Shown: positions 39,363 through 50,731 of the stretch, piece after piece
How the letters are laid out: every line of letters begins with the position of its first letter
Numbering within the stretch: position 1 is the first letter of the stretch
From: Polynucleobacter sp. AM-7D1
Lineage (GTDB): Bacteria > Pseudomonadota > Gammaproteobacteria > Burkholderiales > Burkholderiaceae
Assembly (NCBI RefSeq): GCF_018688455.1
Contig: NZ_CP061319.1
Location: 1,240,001-1,304,000 of the forward strand
Length of the DNA stretch: 64,000 nt
Direction: 5' to 3'
Translations under genes and position numbers: made by a program
The notes under the pieces: model-generated
Databases searched by the model: none
What the model was told of the DNA's origin: nothing
Seen by the model: the letters and a program-made list of their open reading frames with translations, nothing else

Positions 39363-41852
39363 CTACTCTCCTTTTCGATGCCATAGGCGCTGGCTATGCT
39401 GGCGCCAAAATAGTGGCTCACTCTCGTTTAACTCCCATTTAGCTGGAAATTCCCAAATCTGCGCACCAGTGATTGGTGTTTGATAGAAGGGAATATTCAT
39501 ACTTTGATATCGGGCTGTGACCGTTGGGTGTGGATGCCCATAACGATTTCGATAGCCGTTCTGTGCAAATGCTTCATCAGGATTTAGTGCGGTTAAGAGC
39601 TCTTGGGATGAGGATGTCTTGCTACCATGATGTGGAGCCATGAATATCAGCGCTTTGTTTTGTAAGTCACTTAGTACTTCTTGGGTTAAGCGCTCAGTAA
39701 TATCAGCCTCACCCTGCTTTTCAACATCACCTGTTAACCAGAACGAAGTGCTTGAGTTACGAACTTCCAGAACACAACTTACTTCATTGGGCTTTCTAGG
39801 GTGTTGATCTTCAAAAACTGTTAGCTCATGCGGATGCCAAATATGAAACTCCACCCCATCCCATGACCATTGCTGGCCAAAGCGACAAGGGATCGCAGGA
39901 ATCTTTCTACCTTCTAAATTTGCGAGCAATGGATTGGCACTTGGCAAGGATCCCATCATCGAGTCAAACCGTATTTCTTTTAACAGAGTTGCAGCACCTC
40001 CAATATGGTCGCTATCGCTATGACTAATCACCATGCGATCAATATGACTAATTACTTTCCCCCTCAAATACGGCAAGATAATTCTTTGGCCAGCATTATC
40101 TTTTCCTTGAATGGGTCCAGTGTCATATAGCAATCGCTTTGTTTTTGTTTCAATGAGGACTGCCGTGCCTTGCCCGATATCAAGTACCGTTGCTCGAAAT
40201 TCACCTGTAGATAAATTGGTGTTTTGACTTGGGTGGATGAATAAACTCATAGTGAGTGCGAGCCCGATGACTCTGGAAATCCAACTCCCTCTGATCGATC
40301 CAGGGCGAATCACCAAGACGATACCAGCGGTGGTAAGTGCTATCGCCCACCAAGCAGGCTGACTGAACCAGGCGACTGCCCATCTCCAATTAGCCATCCA
40401 AGCCAGCATGATAGCTAGGCAATCCATCGTGGCATGGGCTGATATTAATAGCCACTTACCTATAAAGTCAGGCAATAAGGCGCCCGCAATCGCCAGAGGC
40501 GTCACGATATAACTCACCACAGGAATGGCAATTGCATTTGCCAATGGCGACACTATCGAGACTTGATAAAACCAATATAGAGTCAATGGCAAAAGTGCGA
40601 TAGTGACAACGACCTGTACACGACAAGCCTCTTTAAGTGCTTCAGAAAATCTATGCCGCCAATCAAGCTCCAACTCTCTGCCAGTGGGTAGGCCCAACAA
40701 ACCATCCGAATCCTGCATAGCGAACAAAATTGCCGCTACCGCCCCAAATGAGAGCCAGAATCCCGGCGTATAGGGTGCCATTGGATCAATCAGTAGAACA
40801 ACAAAGAGAGTCCACCACCAGATATCAAATGATCGGGGGTTTCTGCCTGACCATAGAGCAAATGCAACTACGCCCACCATATACATCGTTCGTTGTGCCG
40901 GAATCTGAAATCCAGCTAACCATGCATAGACAAATGCCGTTAGAAAACCTACTGCCGCAGCAAACTTCCCAACAGGGATCAATAAGGGCAGATTATTACG
41001 ACGCCATAAAAAGGTGGCCAGCATCGCACCGAAGCCGGCCAGCATCGTTACATGAAGGCCTGATATGGATATGAGATGTCCAATACCAGTGGCATTAAAT
41101 ACACGCCAGTCTTCTTGATCTATCGCATTTTGATCCCCCATGACCAGCGCTGCAATCACCCCACCGTAACGTGCATCCCTTGGAAGTAGACGCTCAATTT
41201 TTTGCCTTAATTTCCAACGCTGATATTCCATGGCTAGAGCGAACTCAGACATGCCAATCTCTTTTTCAAGAAGTAACTTGCCGGACCTCACTGATCCAAT
41301 GGGACCAAAGTCTTGATGAAAAGACCAGCGCTCAAAATCAAAGGTGTAAGGATTGAGCGACCCATATGGCCTTTTGATTTTGACTTTGAACTCCCAGCGC
41401 TGACCCGGAATAATTTGGGTGATATCTTGAGGGTTACGCCATGCTGGCTGCCAGCTTAAATACACCTGCCTAGGAAATGAATTAATGAACTCTTTTCCTA
41501 ACCATGCCTGATCGACCTCAAAAGAAAACTTAGCGCCACCAGGAGAACTTTGTGGCAAGGCATTGACTCTGCCTTCAAGAACAAGATCCTTACCCTCGTA
41601 CTCGATGGAAAGAACATGAGTTAGTCGACTTTGTGCGTAATGTGCATTCCAAGCAAATCCCAAAGCAAAACAGCATGTGGTGAGTAATGCGCTGCTTACA
41701 TAGCTATATTGAATTAACGAGCGCTTGATGTAGGCGCAGGATAGAGAAATGAAGATGGTTGTTATGCATATCCAATGCCAATACTCTGGCACAGCAGGCA
41801 AAAATAGAAGAAGCGATCCCCCGGCGATGAACGCCGCAATATTGATGCGCAA
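39363..41852 (-). CDS. comEC: DNA internalization protein ComEC/Rec2
   Basis: An 829-residue inner-membrane channel for uptake of single-stranded DNA in natural transformation. The N-terminal OB-like part is at about 60-200. The Competence membrane domain (about 215-500) contains LISISGLHVTMLAGFGAML. The C-terminal metallo-beta-lactamase-like domain (about 540-800) has VISHSDSDHIGGAATLL and FMAPHHGSKTSS. Full length. It starts 4 bp after tatD ends, closing the lolCD-tatD-comEC operon. Confidence 0.95.
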   Translation of the reverse strand: MRINIAAFIAGGSLLLFLPAVPEYWHWICITTIFISLSCAYIKRSLIQYSYVSSALLTTCCFALGFAWNAHYAQSRLTHVLSIEYEGKDLVLEGRVNALPQSSPGGAKFSFEVDQAWLGKEFINSFPRQVYLSWQPAWRNPQDITQIIPGQRWEFKVKIKRPYGSLNPYTFDFERWSFHQDFGPIGSVRSGKLLLEKEIGMSEFALAMEYQRWKLRQKIERLLPRDARYGGVIAALVMGDQNAIDQEDWRVFNATGIGHLISISGLHVTMLAGFGAMLATFLWRRNNLPLLIPVGKFAAAVGFLTAFVYAWLAGFQIPAQRTMYMVGVVAFALWSGRNPRSFDIWWWTLFVVLLIDPMAPYTPGFWLSFGAVAAILFAMQDSDGLLGLPTGRELELDWRHRFSEALKEACRVQVVVTIALLPLTLYWFYQVSIVSPLANAIAIPVVSYIVTPLAIAGALLPDFIGKWLLISAHATMDCLAIMLAWMANWRWAVAWFSQPAWWAIALTTAGIVLVIRPGSIRGSWISRVIGLALTMSLFIHPSQNTNLSTGEFRATVLDIGQGTAVLIETKTKRLLYDTGPIQGKDNAGQRIILPYLRGKVISHIDRMVISHSDSDHIGGAATLLKEIRFDSMMGSLPSANPLLANLEGRKIPAIPCRFGQQWSWDGVEFHIWHPHELTVFEDQHPRKPNEVSCVLEVRNSSTSFWLTGDVEKQGEADITERLTQEVLSDLQNKALIFMAPHHGSKTSSSQELLTALNPDEAFAQNGYRNRYGHPHPTVTARYQSMNIPFYQTPITGAQIWEFPAKWELNESEPLFWRQHSQRLWHRKGE

Positions 41853-41856
41853 GTTC

Positions 41857-42717
41857 TTAAGAGGCGGACTGTGGGTTTAGTTTGTTAGCCAATAATAACG
41901 ACCAACGGGGCAATACCTGCATTGCGTTTTGCCAAACTACTTTTGAAAATACTTCTTCATTAATACCGCGAATACCAGCTAATTGCTGAGCAATTCTGGG
42001 GAGTAAAGCGGGCTCATTAAATTGCCCACCCTCTTCTCTAAGCCATGCCGGCGGAATATCCGGCGCATCCGTTTCAGTAACAATGCTCTCAAGCGGCAAT
42101 TCTTTTAAAAGACGGCGAATCTGTAATGCTCTATCGTAGGTTGCCGCCCCACCAAATCCTAACCTGAAACCCAATTCAATAAATTGCTCGGCTTGCTGAT
42201 GACTACCATTAAAAGCGTGCGCTATACCGCTGGGGACTTTTCTTTTGCGTAGGGCTTTGAGAATCGCATCTTGTGAGCGGCGCACATGCAAAATGACTGG
42301 CAACTGGAAATGTTGAGCCAAATCGAGTTGTTTATGAAAGAAATATTCTTGGCGCTGCGGATCAAGTCCCTCAACAAAATAATCTAAGCCAATCTCGCCA
42401 ATGCCCACAAATCGAGGATCGTCTAATGAACCCTCAATTTGTTTCTTGAGAATATCAATATCACTCTCTTGCGCTTGCTTAATATATAGCGGATGAATAC
42501 CCAGGGTATAAACCAAGCCAGGAATTTGATTGCTAAATTGGTCTACTAACTCTCTAGCCTTAAGCCAATCAGACGATTGAACTGTAGGCAGCAAAATGGC
42601 TTTAACGCCTTTACTAGCCGCTCTTGAAACAATCTCAGGAAGAGAGCTTAAAAACTCCGGCGCATCTAGATGGCAATGGGTATCAACCCATACGAGCTTT
42701 TTACCAACTTCGCTCAT
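41857..42717 (-). CDS. tatD: TatD-family metal-dependent deoxyribonuclease
   Basis: A 286-residue TIM-barrel hydrolase with metal ligands HCH in [13 protein letters not shown], Glu in GEIGLDYF, His in LHVRRS and HAFNGS, and Asp in [10 protein letters not shown]. coli homologues (YcfH, TatD, YjjV) are 3'-5' DNases. The start overlaps the lolD stop by 4 bp. Confidence 0.92.
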   Translation of the reverse strand: MSEVGKKLVWVDTHCHLDAPEFLSSLPEIVSRAASKGVKAILLPTVQSSDWLKARELVDQFSNQIPGLVYTLGIHPLYIKQAQESDIDILKKQIEGSLDDPRFVGIGEIGLDYFVEGLDPQRQEYFFHKQLDLAQHFQLPVILHVRRSQDAILKALRKRKVPSGIAHAFNGSHQQAEQFIELGFRLGFGGAATYDRALQIRRLLKELPLESIVTETDAPDIPPAWLREEGGQFNEPALLPRIAQQLAGIRGINEEVFSKVVWQNAMQVLPRWSLLLANKLNPQSAS

Positions 42718-43424
42718 TGCGCGAAAGTCTTTAATACTCCACGCTCTAAATGCAAAATCCGGTCACAACGTTTAGCGCGAATAGGATCATGGGTCACGAT
42801 CACGAAAGCAGTGCCCTGCTCACGAGCAATATCCAACATTAAGTCAAATACACCATCGGCAGTTTCGGTATCGAGATTACCCGTTGGTTCATCTGCTAAG
42901 ACGCAAGCTGGATTACCCACTAAGGCACGAGCTACCGCCACTCGCTGGCGCTCACCACCAGATAGCTCACCTGGGGTATGTTGAACTCGCTTAGCTAGAC
43001 CGACCGCATGCAACATCGTATTGGCACGCTCCATAGACTCTTCATTACTCAATCCACGAATACGTAAAGGTAAGGCGACGTTTTCAACAGCACTGAATTC
43101 ATCTAAGAGATGATGGAACTGATAAATGAAACCCAAACTCTGATTACGCAATTGATCTAGTTTTCTCACTGGCAATTGATGGAGATTTTCTCCAGCCAAG
43201 ATGACTGTCCCTGAGCTAGGCGTATCTAAACCACCCAATAAATGCAACAAAGTACTCTTACCTGAACCTGAAGAGCCAACAATTGCTACCTTTTCGGAAG
43301 CGTTTACCTGTAAATCAATTTCCTTAAGAACATCAACTGCTGTTGATCCTTTGCCATAGGTCTTTGCTAGGTCGGATGCACTCAGAATCACATCACTGTT
43401 TTTTTCATTCTTGAAATTACTCAT
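42714..43424 (-). CDS. lolD: Lipoprotein-releasing system ATP-binding protein LolD
   Basis: ABC ATPase driving release of outer-membrane lipoproteins from the inner membrane to LolA. Walker [17 protein letters not shown], signature [15 protein letters not shown] and Walker [12 protein letters not shown] are all present. ATG at 43424 (MSNFKNEKN) gives 236 residues and an 8-bp overlap with lolC. An upstream start at 43460 would overlap lolC much more and is less likely. Confidence 0.95.
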   Translation of the reverse strand: MSNFKNEKNSDVILSASDLAKTYGKGSTAVDVLKEIDLQVNASEKVAIVGSSGSGKSTLLHLLGGLDTPSSGTVILAGENLHQLPVRKLDQLRNQSLGFIYQFHHLLDEFSAVENVALPLRIRGLSNEESMERANTMLHAVGLAKRVQHTPGELSGGERQRVAVARALVGNPACVLADEPTGNLDTETADGVFDLMLDIAREQGTAFVIVTHDPIRAKRCDRILHLERGVLKTFAQ

Positions 43425-44679
43425 AGCGCAATGCCTCCGCAGGCTGAACTTGGGCGGCACGTCTACTTGGATACAGGGTTGCTAATATAGAGAGGCCGAA
43501 AGCCATTAAGCCCACTGTCACCACATCAGATAAACGCACATCCGAAGGCAACTCACTAATAAAGTAGACATCGCGGGGCAAGAAGCGCACTCGGAAGATT
43601 GCCTCTATAGCTGGAACAATCACATCAATATTTAAGGCGATAAGGAGCCCCAAACCAACACCGGCTAGAGAGCCCAGCAATCCAATCGCCAATCCCTGTA
43701 CCAAGAAGATGCGCTGAATGAGTCCTGGACTTGCGCCCATCGTTCTCAAGATGGCGATATCGGCCTGCTTCTCATTCACCGTCATTACCAAGGTAGAAAC
43801 CAAATTAAAGGCTGCCACAGCAATGATCAAAGTCAGGATGATGAACATCATCTTCCTTTCAGTTTGAACTGCTGCAAACCAATTGCGATTTGATCTTGAC
43901 CAATCACTTACCCACAATGCTTGCGGAACAACTTGAGCTAACTCAGATGCAATCTCTGGTGCACGTTGCATATCATCCACCTTCACGCGCAAACCAGATG
44001 GATCCTGTAAACGCAATAAAGCGGCGGCATCTTTCCAATGCATGATGGCAAGGGAGCTGTCGTACTCATAATGGCCACTATCCACAATGCCGACGACTTG
44101 AAGTGTTCGCATTCTAGGCATGGCACCTGCTGGAGTGAGATCACTTTCTGGAACGATCAGATTAATACGATCGCCAACACGTGCGCCAACCATATTGGCA
44201 AGTTGTGCACCTAGGGAAACACCAAAAGTCCCCGGCTTGAGATCCTCAATGCTGCCGGTAACAAATTGTTTTGGTAAATCAGAAACCTTACCTTCTTCGC
44301 TTGGAAGTACACCTCTAATAGCGACGCCACGCATCACACTATCGCGACTCAATAAGCCCTGTGAGCTCACCATTGGGGCGACACCAACAACGTGAGGCTG
44401 AGCAGCCACCTTCAGTGCAATCGGCTCCCAATTGGCCAAGCCATCTGGGGCAGTAATTTCAACATGAGAAAGGACGGAAAGCATCCGATCGCGCACTTCC
44501 TTTTGGAAGCCATTCATGACCGAAAGCACCACAATCAGGGCGGCAACGCCTAAAGCAATACCTGCCGTGGAGATTCCGGAGATAAAAGAGAGGAAGCCAT
44601 CACGCTTACCCACGGTCTTCCGACGCTTGGATCGGGTGTAGCGCAGGCCAATTTCTAGCTCAATAGGAAGTCTCAACAT
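43417..44679 (-). CDS. lolC: Lipoprotein-releasing system permease LolC/LolE type
   Basis: A 420-residue permease with one N-terminal helix ([20 protein letters not shown]), a periplasmic MacB-like domain (about 50-250) and a C-terminal FtsX domain with three helices ([20 protein letters not shown] onward). A single permease with one ATPase suggests a homodimeric LolF-like system. It is the first gene of the lolCD-tatD-comEC run. Confidence 0.93.
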   Translation of the reverse strand: MLRLPIELEIGLRYTRSKRRKTVGKRDGFLSFISGISTAGIALGVAALIVVLSVMNGFQKEVRDRMLSVLSHVEITAPDGLANWEPIALKVAAQPHVVGVAPMVSSQGLLSRDSVMRGVAIRGVLPSEEGKVSDLPKQFVTGSIEDLKPGTFGVSLGAQLANMVGARVGDRINLIVPESDLTPAGAMPRMRTLQVVGIVDSGHYEYDSSLAIMHWKDAAALLRLQDPSGLRVKVDDMQRAPEIASELAQVVPQALWVSDWSRSNRNWFAAVQTERKMMFIILTLIIAVAAFNLVSTLVMTVNEKQADIAILRTMGASPGLIQRIFLVQGLAIGLLGSLAGVGLGLLIALNIDVIVPAIEAIFRVRFLPRDVYFISELPSDVRLSDVVTVGLMAFGLSILATLYPSRRAAQVQPAEALRYE

Positions 44680-44725
44680 ATATACAGTTTAGTGAATTAA
44701 ACGAGCAAACCAATGGAAACTGTAA

Positions 44726-45706
44726 ATGCCACCTAAAATCAGGGGAATGACTGCTAATTTGACCTCCCCAGCAAGTGCTTTGCGACGCTTTACCCTGATG
44801 GTGTCAGGGGAAGATGCTATTGACGCTGGACTGGACCAGAATACCCCGCCAAGTGGACTGCCACAAGAGCGGTTTCTATTGGGCGATAGACTCCCAATAG
44901 CTCCAGTATTGCTATTAGGTCAGAGTGACTTGACGATCAATCCAATTGAAACCATAGCCTGCCTTCAACCGGTGCACCTGCACGCTACCCGAGATCACTT
45001 GATTTTGATGGCACAAAGTCAGATAGATCTGACTGAAAATGAATCTGCCGGATTACTAAATGTTGCCCTCCCATTTATTGAAGAGGATTTTGGCAGCAAA
45101 GTCTTATTCCAAGGGCAGCGTGATTGGTTTATTCCAGCAGGGCCTTTTGCCAGTCTAGCTACGCACTCCATTGATCAAGCACATGGGCGCAATATCGATT
45201 GGTGGATGCCACGCGATACGAGTGAAATTGGAATTGCCAAACTCTGGCGAAAACTCCAGAATGAAATTCAGATGCTCTGGCATATTGACGCAGTCAATGT
45301 AGAACGTGAGCAACGCGGATACCCCAGCATTAACTCGCTGTGGATTAGCGGCATCGGCAAACTAGCGGATATTCAGACTCCTCAATTGTTTGAGAAAGTA
45401 AATCAGATATATGGAGATCATGCCTTTCTACCTGGATTGGCAAAGTATCTTGGAATTTCCCAGCAGAACGAAATTGATTTCTCAAAACTTCAGAATGCCT
45501 TTGCGTGGATTGATCGCCCTGACAGCATTTGGGATAACTTAAGCAAAGCGCTTCTCAATCAAGAATTGCATGAGATTGAAATTATCGATTTTCCAAAGGG
45601 TCAAACCCGCCACAGAATCTTTACAGCTAAAGACCTACATAAAAAATCTTGGGCCTTCTGGAAAAAATCAGCACCCTTAACTTGGTTAGAAATCATCTCA
45701 ACATGA
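44726..45706 (+). CDS. RpfE-like conserved protein upstream of recJ
   Basis: A 326-residue cytoplasmic protein without signal or membrane segments. It has the conserved stretch LQPVHLHATRDHLILMAQS near residue 85 and WWMPRDTSEIGIAKLWRKLQ near 160. Its place directly before recJ and prfB matches rpfE in the Xanthomonas rpf region and its Burkholderiales relatives, whose biochemical role is unclear. The stop overlaps the recJ start (ATGA). A second ATG at 44747 is an alternative start. Confidence 0.7.
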   Translation: MPPKIRGMTANLTSPASALRRFTLMVSGEDAIDAGLDQNTPPSGLPQERFLLGDRLPIAPVLLLGQSDLTINPIETIACLQPVHLHATRDHLILMAQSQIDLTENESAGLLNVALPFIEEDFGSKVLFQGQRDWFIPAGPFASLATHSIDQAHGRNIDWWMPRDTSEIGIAKLWRKLQNEIQMLWHIDAVNVEREQRGYPSINSLWISGIGKLADIQTPQLFEKVNQIYGDHAFLPGLAKYLGISQQNEIDFSKLQNAFAWIDRPDSIWDNLSKALLNQELHEIEIIDFPKGQTRHRIFTAKDLHKKSWAFWKKSAPLTWLEIIST

Positions 45707-47448
45707 GTGTATTTTCTCAGCGCCCCTTTTCTGATCGTACGGCCAGTTGGTTGCAACAAAGCGGTTTACACCCACTACTGGCTAGACTGTACGCAGCACG
45801 TGGTATTGATAAACCCGATGAACTCTCATTAGATCTCAAACAACTTCTCTCACCAGTGGAGTTGAAAAACTGCATCAGCACCGCCACCCTACTCGCCGAT
45901 ATTCTCGAGCGTCAGGAAGCGATGCTGGTGGTGGCAGACTACGACTGTGATGGCGCCACTGCCTGTGCTGTTGCGCTCAGAGGCTTAAAGATGTTGGGTG
46001 GGCCAGATACCCCCATTCAGTTCTTAGTGCCGAATCGTTTTACGATGGGCTACGGACTAACTCCAGAGGTAGTGGATTTAGCTGCGCAGCAAACTCCAAA
46101 ACCCAAATATCTCATTACGGTGGATAACGGTATTGCTAGTGAAGCTGGTGTTGATCGAGCTCGCGAATTGGGCATGGAAGTCATCGTGACTGATCACCAC
46201 TTACCAGGTGATCGATTACCAAAAGCGACTGCAATCGTGAACCCCAATCAGCCTGGCTGCACATTCCCAAGCAAAGCGCTTGCAGGCGTGGGTGTGATGT
46301 TCTATTTATTGGTGGCTCTTCGCGCAGAACTTCGCAAGCGCGGAAAATTTACTACTGAGACTCAACCTAAAATCGAGAACTTATTAGATTTGGTGGCCTT
46401 GGGTACGGTAGCGGATGTAGCGCAACTTGATCGTAATAATCGCATCTTGGTTTCCAATGGCTTAAAGCGTATTCGCGCGGGAGTGTCACAAGCAGGTATT
46501 CAAGCACTATTTCAGGCCGCAACACGAGATCCTCGAAAAGCCAATACCTTTGATTTAGGTTTTGCAATTGGGCCTCGCCTGAATGCCGCTGGTCGCTTAG
46601 CAGATATGACTCTAGGCATCCGCTTATTGCTCAGCGATAAACCTGAAGAGGCTATTGAGCTTGCATACGAACTAGATCGCATTAATCGCGAGCGACGCGT
46701 CATTGAAGGTGGCATGCAAGAAGCTGCCCTCGCCCACCTCGCCGAAGATCAATTGGCAGGTACCATAGCCGAGCGCTCTAGCATTTGTCTTTGGAATGCA
46801 GAGTGGCATCAAGGCGTAGTTGGTATCGTGGCATCCCGCCTCAAAGAACGTTTTAATCGCCCTGCAATTGTGTTTGCTCCAGCAGATGGTGCTAGCGGAG
46901 AAGAGTTACGTGGATCCGGCAGATCATTGACAGGCTTTCATCTACGCGATGCTTTAGATATTGTTTCTAAACGTGAGCCGGGTCTGATTCTCAAATTTGG
47001 TGGTCATGCCATGGCAGCGGGCCTGAGCATCAGAAAAGCGGATTTTGAAAAGTTTGATGGAATGTTTCAACAAGTTGCCAATGAATTACTGAACGATGAA
47101 CTATTAGAGCGTCGCCATATTCATGATGGCTCCCTCGATCTTTCTGAGTTCACGCCAGAAACGGGCGATCTTCTTGCTGAAGAAATCTGGGGCCAGGGCT
47201 TTCCTCAGCCCATTTTTTATGGGGAATTTGAAGTCGGACAGCAAAGCCTCATGAAGGAAAAACATCTACGCTTACAGCTTCGCCCGATTGGGGATGGCCA
47301 GTTAGCCAGCAAACCATTTACCGGCGTTTGGTTCAACCGGACTCAGCCCTTGCCAGCCAAGGCCAAGCTGGCCTATCGCCTAGTAACAGACCGCTTTCAG
47401 GGTCAAGCTCGCGTACAACTCATGGTTGAGGCCCACGACGAGGCTTGA
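45703..47448 (+). CDS. recJ: Single-stranded-DNA-specific exonuclease RecJ
   Basis: 5'-3' ssDNA exonuclease for recombination and mismatch repair. DHH-superfamily motifs: [36 protein letters not shown], the DHHA1 glycine-rich [13 protein letters not shown], and a C-terminal OB domain. I placed the start at ATG 45703 ([11 protein letters not shown]), overlapping the previous stop. An upstream TTG adds 18 unlikely residues. It has 581 residues. Confidence 0.96.
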   Translation: MSVFSQRPFSDRTASWLQQSGLHPLLARLYAARGIDKPDELSLDLKQLLSPVELKNCISTATLLADILERQEAMLVVADYDCDGATACAVALRGLKMLGGPDTPIQFLVPNRFTMGYGLTPEVVDLAAQQTPKPKYLITVDNGIASEAGVDRARELGMEVIVTDHHLPGDRLPKATAIVNPNQPGCTFPSKALAGVGVMFYLLVALRAELRKRGKFTTETQPKIENLLDLVALGTVADVAQLDRNNRILVSNGLKRIRAGVSQAGIQALFQAATRDPRKANTFDLGFAIGPRLNAAGRLADMTLGIRLLLSDKPEEAIELAYELDRINRERRVIEGGMQEAALAHLAEDQLAGTIAERSSICLWNAEWHQGVVGIVASRLKERFNRPAIVFAPADGASGEELRGSGRSLTGFHLRDALDIVSKREPGLILKFGGHAMAAGLSIRKADFEKFDGMFQQVANELLNDELLERRHIHDGSLDLSEFTPETGDLLAEEIWGQGFPQPIFYGEFEVGQQSLMKEKHLRLQLRPIGDGQLASKPFTGVWFNRTQPLPAKAKLAYRLVTDRFQGQARVQLMVEAHDEA

Positions 47449-47476
47449 TCTGCAATAACCCCCTTATAATTAGGGG

Positions 47477-48581
47477 ATGGAAGCCGAACAACTCAATATT
47501 ATTTCAAATACCCTGTCCGATCTGCTCACCCGTGAGCAAGCACTTCGGGGGTATCTTTGACTTCGAAGTAAAGTCACGACGCCTTACTGAAGTTAACTCT
47601 ATTCTTGAAGATCCCACCATTTGGGATGATCAAAAGAAAGCACAAGCCCTCGGCAAAGAAAAGAAATTGCTTGATGGCGTTGTTGCCACCCTCACTGATT
47701 TAAATAGCAATATCACTGGTGCCATCGAGTTATTCGATATGGCCAAAGAAGAAAGTGATTTTGAAACGATTGGCGCTATTGAGCAAGACGTTGAGAGCTA
47801 CAGCAAGATCATCCATGATCTCGAGTTCCGTCGCATGTTCCATAACGAGATGGATTCCTGCAATTGCTTTATTGACATTCAAGCGGGTGCTGGCGGAACA
47901 GAGGCTTGCGACTGGGCCAGCATGCTCTTCCGCCAATACCTCAAGTATTGCGAACGCAAAGGCTATAAAACAGAAATTCTGGAAGAGTCTGACGGTGACG
48001 TTGCTGGCATTAAGAGCGCCACTATCAAAGTCGATGGTGAGTATGCTTACGGCCACCTCCGCTCAGAGACTGGCGTTCACCGCCTAGTTCGTAAATCACC
48101 ATTTGATTCATCAAACGGTCGTCACACCTCTTTTGCCAGTATTTATGTATACCCAGAGATTGATGACTCGATTGAGATTGATGTTAATCCAGCCGATATT
48201 CGTACTGATACCTATCGCGCCTCTGGTGCGGGTGGTCAGCACATTAATAAAACCGACTCTGCAGTTCGCTTAACCCACCTTCCAACTGGAATTGTGGTGC
48301 AGTGTCAGAATGACCGAAGCCAACACCGCAATAGAGCTGAAGCGATGACGATGTTGAAATCACGTTTGTATGAGCATGAGATGCAAAAGCGTCGTGCAGA
48401 GCAAGACAAGCTTGAGGCAAGCAAAACCGATGTGGGTTGGGGTCATCAAATCCGCTCCTACGTGCTCGATCAAAGCCGCATTAAAGACTTACGTACTAAC
48501 GTTGAGATATCCAATACACAAAAAGTATTGGATGGCGATCTTGATGCCTTTATTGAAGCCAGCCTGAAACAAGGCGTTTGA
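47477..48581 (+). CDS. prfB: Peptide chain release factor 2, +1 programmed frameshift
   Basis: RF2 ends translation at UGA and UAA. The first 27 codons ([20 protein letters not shown] onward) run from ATG 47477 to an in-frame TGA at 47558-47560. A +1 shift on CTT continues at GAC 47559, giving 367 residues in total. The stop-recognition SPF is in [14 protein letters not shown], and the catalytic GGQ is in [15 protein letters not shown]2 level thus controls its own synthesis. It lies 28 bp after recJ. Confidence 0.97.
47543..47561 (+). promoter_or_regulatory. RF2 autoregulatory frameshift site
   Basis: CTTCGGGGGTATCTTTGAC contains the internal Shine-Dalgarno-like GGGGG, three bases, and the slippery CTT-TGA-C. 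It is almost identical to the E. coli prfB site, with CGG in place of AGG. Confidence 0.96.
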
Positions 48582-48615
48582 TTCATTCCCCCTATTCCAG
48601 TTATTAATATTGCAT

Positions 48616-50172
48616 ATGAACGATCAAGTGAACTCCAATCCTAACCAAGCGGCAGCCACTGAAGCTGTTGATGAAAATCACATCATTGCCGAGCGTCGCG
48701 AGAAATTAGCCAAGTTACGCGAAGGCGGAGTAGCGTTTCCAAATGACTTCGTACCCACCCACTTAGCTGCAGATCTGCATACTCACTATGACAGCCTCAC
48801 TAAAGAAGAATTAGCCGCTAAGAAGGTGCATGTCAAGGTTGCCGGTCGTATGGTGCTCAAGCGCGTCATGGGAAAAGCCAGTTTTGCGACCATTCAAGAT
48901 CGTAGCGGTCAGATTCAGTTCTACATCAATGATGAAATCAGCGGTGCTGATACTCATGGTGCATTTAAGCACTGGGATATGGGCGACTTTATCTCTGCCG
49001 AAGGCAATCTCTTTAAAACCAATAAGGGTGAACTCTCCGTTGAATGCAGCAATCTGCGCCTGCTGAGCAAATCATTGCGCCCCCTTCCAGATAAGTTTCA
49101 TGGACTCTCAGATTTAGAGACCAAGTATCGTCAACGCTATGTTGATTTGATTGTGAATCCAGAGAGCCGCAATACATTCAGAGCGCGGAGCAATACGATT
49201 GCCTCATTGCGTCGCCATATGCTAGATGCGGACTTCATGGAAGTTGAAACACCAATGCTCCACCCGATTCCTGGGGGTGCTACCGCTAAGCCATTCATTA
49301 CGCACCACAATGCTTTGGATATGCAAATGTTCTTGCGTATTGCTCCAGAACTCTACTTGAAGCGCTTGGTTGTAGGTGGTTTTGAGCGCGTCTTTGAAAT
49401 TAACCGCAACTTCCGTAACGAGGGAGTTAGCCCACGTCACAATCCAGAATTCACGATGATGGAATTCTATGCAGCGTATACGGATTACCGTTGGCTGATG
49501 GATTTTACGGAGAACTTAATTCGCTCTGCTGCAATGGATGCGCAAGGTACTTCCGTTCTGAACCATCAAGGTCGTGAACTTGATCTCAGCAAACCTTTCC
49601 AGCGCCTCACGATTACCGAAGCGATTCTGAAATATTGCGGCCAATCCAATAAGAGCTATGAGCCAGCCCAACTGGAAGATGCTGCATTTATTCGTGCTGA
49701 ATTGAAAAAAGGTGGCGAGAACCCAGATTCCCCAACCCTGAAGAATGCCGGTATTGGCGCCTTGCAACTTGCTTTATTTGAATTGGTTGCCGAGTCACAC
49801 CTCTGGGAGCCAACTTACATTATCGATTACCCAATTGAAGTCAGCCCTCTCGCTCGTGAATCCGATACACGTCCTGGCATTACCGAACGCTTTGAATTGT
49901 TCATTACCGGTCGTGAGATCGCCAATGGCTTCTCAGAGTTAAATGATGCCGAAGATCAGGCCAACCGCTTCCGTAAGCAAGTGGAGCAAAAAGAAGCGGG
50001 TGATGAAGAGGCGATGTACTTTGACCATGACTTCATTCGTGCACTGGAATACGGCATGCCCCCAACAGGCGGTTGTGGCATTGGTATTGATCGCTTAGTC
50101 ATGCTACTGACTGACGCACCTAATATTCGTGATGTGATTTTGTTCCCTCACCTGCGTCGCGAGGAAGAGTAA
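48616..50172 (+). CDS. lysS: Lysine--tRNA ligase, class II
   Basis: Charges tRNA-Lys. It has an N-terminal OB anticodon-binding domain (about 60-180) and class II motifs: motif 2 [19 protein letters not shown] and motif 3 [16 protein letters not shown] used ATG 48616 (MNDQVNSN); a TTG two codons earlier is possible. It has 518 residues. The prfB-lysS pair is conserved widely. Confidence 0.98.
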   Translation: MNDQVNSNPNQAAATEAVDENHIIAERREKLAKLREGGVAFPNDFVPTHLAADLHTHYDSLTKEELAAKKVHVKVAGRMVLKRVMGKASFATIQDRSGQIQFYINDEISGADTHGAFKHWDMGDFISAEGNLFKTNKGELSVECSNLRLLSKSLRPLPDKFHGLSDLETKYRQRYVDLIVNPESRNTFRARSNTIASLRRHMLDADFMEVETPMLHPIPGGATAKPFITHHNALDMQMFLRIAPELYLKRLVVGGFERVFEINRNFRNEGVSPRHNPEFTMMEFYAAYTDYRWLMDFTENLIRSAAMDAQGTSVLNHQGRELDLSKPFQRLTITEAILKYCGQSNKSYEPAQLEDAAFIRAELKKGGENPDSPTLKNAGIGALQLALFELVAESHLWEPTYIIDYPIEVSPLARESDTRPGITERFELFITGREIANGFSELNDAEDQANRFRKQVEQKEAGDEEAMYFDHDFIRALEYGMPPTGGCGIGIDRLVMLLTDAPNIRDVILFPHLRREEE

Positions 50173-50199
50173 TTAATTCAAACTCTATTCTTAGAAATT

Positions 50200-50231
50200 A
50201 AAAAGCCGCAGACTCCTCTGCGGCTTTTTCT
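50200..50231 (+). terminator. Bidirectional-looking terminator after lysS
   Basis: AAAAAGCCGCAG / CTGCGGCTTTTT stem with a short loop, between convergent lysS and the osmC-like gene. It can serve both strands. Confidence 0.9.
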
Positions 50232-50250
50232 ATTGATAGGCCTGGAAAAC

Positions 50251-50703
50251 TCAACTTGCTGGATATAGTTTTGTGTTCTCGCTATCGATAACCGTGACAT
50301 TGACTGGAATACCCAGGCTAACACTAGAAGATACGGTGCAGAAATCCTGAAACTGAGCCAACACTCGATCCAGGTTTTCTAAAGTTGCACCTGGAACACC
50401 AATATGAATATCAACGTAGATCGCCAGAATGCGTAAGCGGTTTTGTTCATTTCTTCCAATCTCGCAACGTGCCTTGGTTTCAATTGGCTCTGGATTTTGC
50501 TTAAATTTTCGGAGGGCAAACAATAGAGAATCAGACAGGCAGTTTGCAACACCAGCGAGCAAGAACTGTGACGGAGTAGCGCCTTGAGATGTACCTAATG
50601 GCGGTGGCTCGTCACCATATATAGGATCCCGCTCTTCGTTGTAATAAATCGCAAATTGATAATCAGCTTGCTGAACAAGCCTTACAGAGGGTTCGCCGCT
50701 CAT
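50251..50703 (-). CDS. OsmC-family protein
   Basis: A 150-residue OsmC/Ohr-fold protein with the two active-site cysteines: LLAGVANCLSDSLLFALRK (near residue 58) and QFQDFCTVSSSVSLGIPV (near 122). Members reduce organic peroxides with a thiol cofactor; some have other thiol roles. It is monocistronic and convergent with lysS. Confidence 0.9.
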   Translation of the reverse strand: MSGEPSVRLVQQADYQFAIYYNEERDPIYGDEPPPLGTSQGATPSQFLLAGVANCLSDSLLFALRKFKQNPEPIETKARCEIGRNEQNRLRILAIYVDIHIGVPGATLENLDRVLAQFQDFCTVSSSVSLGIPVNVTVIDSENTKLYPAS

Positions 50704-50731
50704 ATACTCTCCAATAACTTAAAACACTATC

